Assembly: GCA_021812865.1 (NCBI GenBank)
Contig: JAKAMP010000071.1
Coordinates: 1 to 9,334 of the forward strand
From: Bacteroidota bacterium
Lineage (GTDB): Bacteria; Bacteroidota; Bacteroidia; Bacteroidales; JAAYUG01
Length of the DNA stretch: 9,334 nt
Direction: 5' to 3'
The notes under the pieces were generated by a model, which made no database searches, had not been told where the DNA came from, and worked only from the letters and a program-made list of their open reading frames with translations. Below, piece by piece: positions 1 through 6,033 of the stretch; position 1 is the first letter of the stretch; each line of letters begins with the position of its first letter. The position numbers and the translations under genes are program-made.

Positions 1-753
1 GCGGAGCACCAAAGTTTCCTGTCCCGACTTCAGATCAATTTCCCAAATTTCACCTTGGCCGGTGGTCTGGTTGGCTTTGGTAATAAGAAGCTTGTCTCCC
101 TTTACGTAATTGGGCGATGATCCATCGGTGTATTGTGTGGTAATAGATGTGTTTGTCTCGATCGACCAGATGGAATAGGACCATATCACTGGCATATTAG
201 GCGCCTGCTGCGATGCCATTCCCCTCGTGTAAAAAATCTTTTGTCCGTCGGAGGAAAAACAAGGTGAATTGGCAGTGCCCGATTGTGCCTCGGTAAGATG
301 CTTGATGGAACTTCCTTCATTGGTATTGATCAGGCAGATGGTCGATTTGTTATCGCCGGGGAAATAGCCCGAAAATGCAATGCTGTTGCCATCGGGTGAA
401 AAACAAGGGTTCGATGCCGAAATACCGAAGGTGCGCTGCACAGATGATCTTCCGCCCTTGGTTGACTTCACCTCCACATTGCCTTCTTTTTGGTTGGCCG
501 CAGTAGAAGCAATATACACCAGTTTGTCTCCATCGGGAGAAATATCTAACATCGATCCGGTATACCAGGTTGCCTTGGTTCCAGAGATACTCACTGCTGG
601 TCCCCATACTACCTGATCTTCATTGGTTATTTCCACAAACTTGCGGCCTGCTTCCTGCGGTACAGATATCTGTGAATAGTCCGCTACCGTCAATACATTG
701 CAGGCATAGGCTACTAATACAAGGACCGGCAAAACAAAAAATAGTCGTTTCAT
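1..753 (-). CDS. TolB/PD40-like beta-propeller lipoprotein, N-terminal part (runs off left edge)
   Basis: The reading frame opens at an ATG (751-753) and stays open for 251 codons to the window edge, so the C-terminus is missing. Residues 1-18 are a short basic and hydrophobic signal (MKRLFFVLPVLVLVAYAC). Cys18 could be a lipidation site, but position -3 is Ala rather than Leu, so the lipobox is weak and ordinary Sec cleavage is possible. The mature part shows propeller-blade signatures: SPDG at 72-75 followed by DKLVYIAS, SPDG at 119-122 followed by NSIAFSG, SSDG at 167-170 followed by QKIFYTRG, and TDGSSPNY near 209. In known families this F-S-x-DG pattern marks WD40-like PD40 blades, as in TolB and the propeller of prolyl oligopeptidases. 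No catalytic domain is visible in the part present, so function is unknown; an envelope binding or scaffolding role, or the propeller of a larger OmpA- or peptidase-fused protein, are all possible. It is divergent from the M1 peptidase gene. Confidence 0.8.
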   Translation of the reverse strand, partial: MKRLFFVLPVLVLVAYACNVLTVADYSQISVPQEAGRKFVEITNEDQVVWGPAVSISGTKATWYTGSMLDISPDGDKLVYIASTAANQKEGNVEVKSTKGGRSSVQRTFGISASNPCFSPDGNSIAFSGYFPGDNKSTICLINTNEGSSIKHLTEAQSGTANSPCFSSDGQKIFYTRGMASQQAPNMPVIWSYSIWSIETNTSITTQYTDGSSPNYVKGDKLLITKANQTTGQGEIWEIDLKSGQETLVLR

Positions 754-1328
754 ATAATGGGTATTAATGATTCTTGAAAACTGATTTATTTTGTGGAGGA
801 ACAAATGGCCACCAAATAGAATTCCTGCGAAGGTGCCCAGTAATGCATACCACCTACTGCTTTTTATACCAAACTCTCCCTGCTTTTTTGGCTTTTAACA
901 TATTAACCAGTATTGATAAGCCTTCAATCAAGTTTTTACCTGCCTAAAGTATAAAATTTTCCCTTAATTCTCATTGAAAATGGGGTATATTCTTAAATTA
1001 TTTTCTGATAGTATTATTTTATCTGAAACATTGCAAAATGAAACAGAAATAAATAATTTACCATGCTTTTGGCTTTTGAGCTTTGGCTGTTCGCATGATT
1101 CGTCAACAGCGGGAATTTGAGCCAATATTGACCATCGTTTGACTATCGTCAGGCCAAGCTAACCATACACCCTTTGGTTTTCATTTTCCAGATCAGGCTA
1201 CCTGTTCTGCAAACCCGGTCTGAAACCTTTCATGTTTGAAGGTGTCGGAAATACGCCGGCTGAATGAAGAATACCCGTTGATAAATTGATGTATATTTAA
1301 GGCCTCAAATCTCCGTAAATTACCCATC
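754..1328. other. Divergent intergenic region (575 bp), no gene seen
   Basis: This stretch lies between the divergent starts of the propeller gene (minus) and the M1 peptidase gene (plus). It is visibly AT-rich, especially around 945-1060, and I see no open frame with protein-like composition, no tRNA and no strong hairpin. It must hold the promoters of both genes. The nearest promoter-like element to the peptidase start is TATATTTA at 1292-1299, one mismatch from the Bacteroidota -7 consensus TAnnTTTG. No TTG lies at the expected upstream spacing, so it is weak. A tandem 11-bp repeat at 1128-1149 is listed separately. No clear Shine-Dalgarno precedes either gene, which is usual in this phylum. 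Confidence 0.6.
1128..1149. repeat. Tandem 11-bp direct repeat upstream of the M1 peptidase gene
   Basis: TTGACCATCGT (1128-1138) is followed immediately by TTGACTATCGT (1139-1149), a single-base difference. The period of 11 bp is about one helical turn, so both copies would face the same side of the DNA. It ends about 180 bp before the peptidase start. A regulator binding site is one reading; a chance local duplication is another. Confidence 0.4.
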
Positions 1329-4094
1329 ATGAGAAAAACAGCGATTTTTATCCTCCTGTTTCTGTCTGCAGCAGCAATTGGCCAAAAACAGGATACAACC
1401 GGAATGAACAACTGGAAAACCCTGTACAGGGCAACCCCCACAAAGATCAATGACCTGGTTCATACAAAACTTGAGGTCAGGTTCGATTATGCAAAATGCT
1501 GGATGTATGGCAAGGCATGGATTACCCTGCATCCTCATTTCTATCCTACCGACTCGCTGAACCTCGATGCAAAGAGTATGATTATCAATGAAATATCAAT
1601 TATCAAGGGCAAAAGCAAAATTCCCCTGAAATTTACTTACGACAGCCTGAGCCTGAATATCACTCTCGACAGGATATATAAAGGCGGAGAGAATTACATG
1701 GTTTTCATCGATTACATTTCGCGGCCCAACGAGATCAAATCCCCAGGAAGCAGGGCTATCTCATCGGCAAAGGGACTGTATTTCATCAATCCCGATGGAA
1801 AAGATAAAAATAAGCCAACGGAAATCTGGACCCAGGGAGAGACTGAATCGAATTCAGTATGGGTGCCGACCATTGATAAACCGGACCAGAAGACCACCGA
1901 TGAGATCAGCATGACGGTGCCCGCAAAATATGTTACCCTTTCCAATGGCCTGTTGGTGAGCAAAAAACTGAATGCCGATGGTACCCGCACCGATACCTGG
2001 AACATGAACCTGCCTCATGCTCCCTACCTTATGATGATGGCGGTGGGCGATTATGCCATCATTAAAGACCATTATAAGAACAAGGAGGTGAATTATTATG
2101 TAGAGAAGGAATATGCTCCAGTAGCCAGAAAAATATTCGGCCTCACTCCCGAAATGATCGCCTTCTATTCCCGTATTACCGGGGTGGATTATCCCTGGCA
2201 GAAGTATGACCAGATCGTGGCAAGGGATTATGTAAGCGGCGCCATGGAGAACACCACGGCCACCCTGCATGGCGAATATGCCCAGCAGGATGCCCGCCAG
2301 CTGATCGATGGTAATGGTTGGGAAACGGTAATAGCCCATGAGCTGTTTCACATGTGGTTTGGCGATGATGTGACTACCGAAAGCTGGAGCAACCTGGCTA
2401 TCAATGAATCGTTTGCCGATTATAGTGAATCCCTCTGGGAGGAATACAAATACGGCAAGGATGCCGGCGATGCAGAAAATTACCAGGGCATGCAGACATA
2501 CCTGCGCTCAGGCAGTGATAAAAAGGACCTGGTACGGTTCTATTACCGCGATAAAGAAGATATGTTCGATGCGGTGAGCTACCAGAAAGGAGGATGCATC
2601 CTTAATATGCTGAGGAATGTAGTGGGCGACAGCGCCTTCTTTAAATCGCTTAACCTTTTCCTTACCCGGCATAAATTCCAGGCTGTGGAAGTCCAGCAAC
2701 TGCGCCTTGTTTTCGAAGAGGTTACCGGGCGCGATATGAACTGGTTCTTTAACCAGTGGTTTTATGGAAGCGGCCATCCCAGGCTCCGGATCAATTATAC
2801 CTACAACAAAGGTTCACACCAGGAAAAAGTGGTAGTAAGCCAGATACAGTCCGGCAATGCATTTTCCTTCCCTACCACCATCGATATTTACCAAGGGAGA
2901 GATAAAAAGAGGTTCAATGTTTGGGTAACCCACCGTACCGATTCCTTTACTTTCGCCGTTGCCGGGGAACCCGAACTGGTCAATTTCGATGGCGATAAAG
3001 TTCTTCTATGCGAAAAATCTGAAAACAAAGCCATTGATAACTACGTCTTTCAGTACGAACATGCTGCAAAGTATATCGACAGAAGGGAGGCCATTGAATA
3101 TGCCGCGAGAAATCAGAAGGATGTAAAGTCCCTGAATCTCCTTAAACTGGCTATGAAGGATCCCTATTTCGGATTGCGCAGGCTTGCACTTCAACGGATT
3201 TACCTCAGAAATGATTCATTAAAAAAAGAATTTGCCCCAATCCTGCTGAATATTGCAAAATCCGATCCTAAAACTGTAGTGAGGGCCGATGCCATTGATG
3301 CCTTAGGAAGTTTTAAAGACCAGCAGTATAAATTTTTATTTCTCGATGCATTGAAGGATTCTTCCTATGCCATTGCTGCCAGTGGATTACGTGCACTCAC
3401 CGTCATCGACACTGCTGAAGCCCTGAAAGAGGCAGAAATGCTGAATAAGCAGAATATCAAGGGAGAACTCAAACAGTCAACAACAAATCTGTTGTATACT
3501 TATGCGGATGAGCAAAGTTTTGATGATCTTGCCGGTCGCTTTGACGCTCTTCCCTTTGGCAATGAAAAGTTTTCTATCCTCCAGCCTTTTGCCAACTTCC
3601 TGAAAAGGGTGAAGAATCCTGAAAAATTCAAAGCCGGCATCGATATGATTGTGCGCTTCCGGGACGCCATTCCGGAACAATATCGGGCGAATGTTAATCC
3701 TTACATCAACGGAATGGTGCTCAATGGCATAGCCATGAGTAAACAGAATACAGGTGCCACCGACCTTGCAGACTATGTGAAAAGCAAGATCGGGGGTGCA
3801 GATAAGCCGGTTACTGCATTGGAAGTGCCCGTAGAATTGCTTCGTAAGTATGCCGGTGATTATGAATACAATGGCGCAACGCTGAAGATAAATCTGAAGG
3901 AAAATAAATCGCTCACCCTGGGTATTCCGGGGCAGCAGGAAGTTGAGCTGACTCCGGTCTCACGGACAAAATTCAATTTCAAATTTATAGACGGGTACTC
4001 CGTGGAATTCAATTCCAACGGGAAGGGCGAGGTAACCGGGCTTACTTTCGAACAGCCTTCGGGCACTACCAGGGCAACGCGAAAAACTAACTGA
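1329..4094 (+). CDS. Secreted M1 family zinc aminopeptidase with HEAT-like and C-terminal beta domains
   Basis: This 921-residue protein is a gluzincin of peptidase family M1, which removes N-terminal residues from peptides. Residues 1-18 are a Sec signal (basic MRK, hydrophobic FILLFLSAAA) with likely cleavage at AIG|Q. A beta-rich N-terminal domain is followed by the exopeptidase motif GAMEN at 304-308. The zinc site is HELFH at 337-341 with the third ligand Glu360 in NESFAD, giving exact HExxH-x18-E spacing; Glu338 is the general base. Tyr418 in YQKGG matches the transition-state tyrosine of the family's YxKG motif. All key residues are present, so it should be active. Residues about 585-700 are helical and HEAT/ARM-like. 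Residues 833-921 form a separate beta-rich domain starting VPVELLRKYAGDYE, which resembles the DUF3471-type domain found at the C-termini of other secreted Bacteroidota hydrolases. It is probably periplasmic or surface-exposed. The next gene starts 7 nt after its TGA stop, implying co-transcription. Substrate specificity cannot be read from sequence. Confidence 0.95.
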   Translation: MRKTAIFILLFLSAAAIGQKQDTTGMNNWKTLYRATPTKINDLVHTKLEVRFDYAKCWMYGKAWITLHPHFYPTDSLNLDAKSMIINEISIIKGKSKIPLKFTYDSLSLNITLDRIYKGGENYMVFIDYISRPNEIKSPGSRAISSAKGLYFINPDGKDKNKPTEIWTQGETESNSVWVPTIDKPDQKTTDEISMTVPAKYVTLSNGLLVSKKLNADGTRTDTWNMNLPHAPYLMMMAVGDYAIIKDHYKNKEVNYYVEKEYAPVARKIFGLTPEMIAFYSRITGVDYPWQKYDQIVARDYVSGAMENTTATLHGEYAQQDARQLIDGNGWETVIAHELFHMWFGDDVTTESWSNLAINESFADYSESLWEEYKYGKDAGDAENYQGMQTYLRSGSDKKDLVRFYYRDKEDMFDAVSYQKGGCILNMLRNVVGDSAFFKSLNLFLTRHKFQAVEVQQLRLVFEEVTGRDMNWFFNQWFYGSGHPRLRINYTYNKGSHQEKVVVSQIQSGNAFSFPTTIDIYQGRDKKRFNVWVTHRTDSFTFAVAGEPELVNFDGDKVLLCEKSENKAIDNYVFQYEHAAKYIDRREAIEYAARNQKDVKSLNLLKLAMKDPYFGLRRLALQRIYLRNDSLKKEFAPILLNIAKSDPKTVVRADAIDALGSFKDQQYKFLFLDALKDSSYAIAASGLRALTVIDTAEALKEAEMLNKQNIKGELKQSTTNLLYTYADEQSFDDLAGRFDALPFGNEKFSILQPFANFLKRVKNPEKFKAGIDMIVRFRDAIPEQYRANVNPYINGMVLNGIAMSKQNTGATDLADYVKSKIGGADKPVTALEVPVELLRKYAGDYEYNGATLKINLKENKSLTLGIPGQQEVELTPVSRTKFNFKFIDGYSVEFNSNGKGEVTGLTFEQPSGTTRATRKTN

Positions 4095-4101
4095 CCGATA
4101 G

Positions 4102-4971
4102 ATGAATAGGCGGCAAATGATTACCAATATGGCTGGCGCAGCGGCCATCACGGCCACAGGAATTCCAATGAGAACAATTGCGGATGGAGAAAAGCCCCAT
4201 TCAGGCCGGCTGAAAGGGAATATACATCATTCTGTGAGCCAATGGTGTTATGGAGATATTCCCCTTGATCAGTTCGTACCGGCATGTGCTGCCATGGGTA
4301 TTGAATCTGTTGAATTGCTGCAGGAAAAAGACTGGCCCGTGGTTCAGAAATATGGACTGAAGTGTGCCGTGGGCTACGCAACCGACTACGGCATTCCCAG
4401 AGGTTTTAACCGGGAGGAAAATCATGCAAAACTGATTGCTGATTATGAAACCATGATCCCCAGGGCTGCTGCTGCCGGGGTACCCAATCTCATTTGCTTC
4501 TCAGGGAACAGGGAAGGCCAGAACGATAACGAAGGATTGATTGTGTGTGCAAAGGGACTCCGAAAACTGATGCCCCTGGCCGAGAAACACGGGGTTACCA
4601 TCATCATGGAACTGCTCAACTCATATGGGCACAAAGATTACCAGTGCGACAAAACCGAATGGGGCGCTGCGCTTTGCGAGATGGTCGGTTCGGACCGGTT
4701 TAAACTGCTATATGATATTTACCACATGCAGATCATGGAAGGTAATATTATTGACACCATCAGGAAATACAACCGGTACATCGGGCATTACCATACCGGA
4801 GGCGTTCCTGGCCGGAACGAGATCGACGATACCCAGGAACTCAATTATCCGGCTATCATGAAAGCCATCGTTGCAACTGGTTTCAAAGGTTATGTGGGAC
4901 AGGAATTCGTACCGACCGGTAACGATAAACTTGCTTCCCTGAAAAAGTGCATCGCCATATGTGATGTCTGA
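4102..4971 (+). CDS. Tat-exported TIM-barrel isomerase, hydroxypyruvate isomerase-like
   Basis: This 289-residue protein starts with a twin-arginine signal (MNRRQMI, Arg3-Arg4, then a mild hydrophobic stretch AGAAAITATG), so it is probably exported folded to the periplasm. The rest is a xylose-isomerase-like TIM barrel (AP endonuclease 2 fold), closest by motif to the Hyi family, which interconverts hydroxypyruvate and tartronate semialdehyde using a divalent metal. Candidate metal and active-site residues are Glu170 (IIMELLNS), Asp205 and His208 (LLYDIYHMQ), His231 (GHYHTGG) and Glu268 (GQEFVPTG). The GRNEID segment near 238-242 resembles the family's GRxE motif. Cytoplasmic Hyi enzymes are about 260 residues long; the excess here is the signal peptide. 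The ATG at 4102 is preferred because it includes the Arg pair. The gene follows the M1 peptidase stop by 7 nt and is followed by a hairpin terminator. Its true substrate could be another keto-sugar or sugar acid, since exported Bacteroidota members of this fold are mostly uncharacterised. Confidence 0.88.
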   Translation: MNRRQMITNMAGAAAITATGIPMRTIADGEKPHSGRLKGNIHHSVSQWCYGDIPLDQFVPACAAMGIESVELLQEKDWPVVQKYGLKCAVGYATDYGIPRGFNREENHAKLIADYETMIPRAAAAGVPNLICFSGNREGQNDNEGLIVCAKGLRKLMPLAEKHGVTIIMELLNSYGHKDYQCDKTEWGAALCEMVGSDRFKLLYDIYHMQIMEGNIIDTIRKYNRYIGHYHTGGVPGRNEIDDTQELNYPAIMKAIVATGFKGYVGQEFVPTGNDKLASLKKCIAICDV

Positions 4972-4991
4972 ATGAAAATCCCAGAAAAAAC

Positions 4992-5020
4992 AACAGCCGG
5001 TGAATGAAATACCGGCTGTT
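4992..5020. terminator. Bidirectional hairpin terminator between convergent genes
   Basis: AACAGCCGGT (4992-5001) pairs perfectly with ACCGGCTGTT (5011-5020) across a 9-nt loop, a 10-bp GC-rich stem. On the minus strand the stem is followed by GTTTTTT, a good U-tract, which ends the dienelactone hydrolase transcript. On the plus strand the tail is TGTATATT, weaker but usable for the isomerase transcript. It sits 20 nt past the plus-strand stop and 22 nt past the minus-strand stop, the expected place for a shared terminator. Confidence 0.85.
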
Positions 5021-5042
5021 TGTATATTGAAAGGATAGCAAA

Positions 5043-5858
5043 TCAATGGAAAAGCTTCTGCAAAAATGCTTTCATTTCATTCCAGGAGTTCTTGTCGGCT
5101 TCGGCGTTGTATGCAATGGGCATATTAAACTGTTTTCCCACAGCCGTAGAATTTGGATTGGTAAAGGCATGGGTGGCATTCGGGTAAACCTTGAAAGTAT
5201 AATCTGCTCCGATGGAATCAAGCTGGCGCCTGAAGGTGTTTACGTCAGCTGCTGAAACAAATTTGTCGTCAGCTCCATGGCAAACCAGAATTTTTGCTTT
5301 CAACAGTCCTTTTGTGGCAGGGACTCCTGCAAGTCCTCCGTGAAAGCTAACTACTCCCTTCAGGTCTGCACCTAGTTTGGCAGAGTTCAGCACTACTGAA
5401 CCTCCAAAGCAGTAACCAATTGCTGCCATCTTCGAAGGGTCGGTCTGCGGAAATTCCTTTAGCCTGTCAATCGCAGCGTCCATCCGGGATTTATCGAGCT
5501 GCGGATCCTGGTAGAAAGGTTTGGTAAGGGCTTGTGCTTCCTGTGGATTAGCGGCTGTTTTACCATCGCCAAACATATCGACTGCCATAGCAATGTATCC
5601 AAGGTTGGCCAGCATCCTGGCACGCATTTTAGCGTAATCATTCAGGCCCCACCATTCATGCACTACAAGAATGGCAGGTCGTTTACCCTTTATATTCTCA
5701 TCAAATACCACATAACCCTTTAAAGTAGTACCGTTGGAAGCGTAGGTAACATACTCTTCCTTAAGCTTGGAATGGGGAGTTGATGCACCAGACTCCGGTG
5801 TTATTGTCAGCATAATCATCCATAAGATTAGTCCAGAAATAATAGTCTTCACTTTCAT
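5043..5858 (-). CDS. Secreted dienelactone hydrolase family protein (alpha/beta hydrolase)
   Basis: This 271-residue protein has an N-terminal Sec signal (MKVKTIISGLILWMIMLTIT, likely cleavage near SGA|S) and a complete dienelactone hydrolase (DLH) domain. The catalytic triad of the family is visible: Cys150 in the nucleophile elbow GYCFGG, Asp198 in GADDKFV, and His230 in ATHAFTN. Glu68 in VVHEWWGL matches the glutamate that interacts with the nucleophilic cysteine in characterised DLH. Family enzymes hydrolyse cyclic or small esters and lactones; the classical substrate is the dienelactone of chlorocatechol breakdown. No aromatic degradation genes are nearby, so the substrate here is unknown, and a general periplasmic esterase role is more likely. 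The gene is convergent with the isomerase gene, shares its terminator, and is separated from the upstream lipoprotein gene by another terminator, so it is probably monocistronic. No Shine-Dalgarno or clear promoter could be picked out upstream. Confidence 0.92.
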   Translation of the reverse strand: MKVKTIISGLILWMIMLTITPESGASTPHSKLKEEYVTYASNGTTLKGYVVFDENIKGKRPAILVVHEWWGLNDYAKMRARMLANLGYIAMAVDMFGDGKTAANPQEAQALTKPFYQDPQLDKSRMDAAIDRLKEFPQTDPSKMAAIGYCFGGSVVLNSAKLGADLKGVVSFHGGLAGVPATKGLLKAKILVCHGADDKFVSAADVNTFRRQLDSIGADYTFKVYPNATHAFTNPNSTAVGKQFNMPIAYNAEADKNSWNEMKAFLQKLFH

Positions 5859-5982
5859 ACTTCACGGTTTTTATTTATTCTGGAAATGTTTTCAGATAAA
5901 CAACGGCGGATAAAGAAGGTTCATGCCTTTTGCATCGTTCAGCTAAAATGCGAAAAATATTGTCCGCTCACTTGAAAAATAA

Positions 5983-6010
5983 AAAGGTGCCTGATATTTC
6001 CGGCACCTTT
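5983..6010 (-). terminator. Rho-independent terminator of the Asn/Gln-rich lipoprotein gene
   Basis: Read on the minus strand, AAAGGTGCC and GGCACCTTT form a perfect 9-bp stem (5983-5991 with 6002-6010) with a 10-nt loop. It is followed by a T-rich run (TTATTTTTC). It lies 24 nt after the TGA stop of the lipoprotein gene and upstream of the dienelactone hydrolase gene, so it should separate the two transcripts. Confidence 0.85.
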
Positions 6011-6033
6011 GTTATAATTTCTGATTAAAACCC

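Noticed and set aside
881..1092. Recurring GCTTTTGGCTTTT-like words in the divergent gap (about 881-900 and 1065-1092)
   Set aside because: They are short T-rich words of variable spacing in AT-rich DNA, without symmetry or fixed period.
1854..2351. 165-codon minus-strand frame inside the M1 peptidase gene
   Set aside because: It is fully antisense to the catalytic domain containing GAMEN and HELFH, has no recognisable family features and no promoter or terminator of its own.
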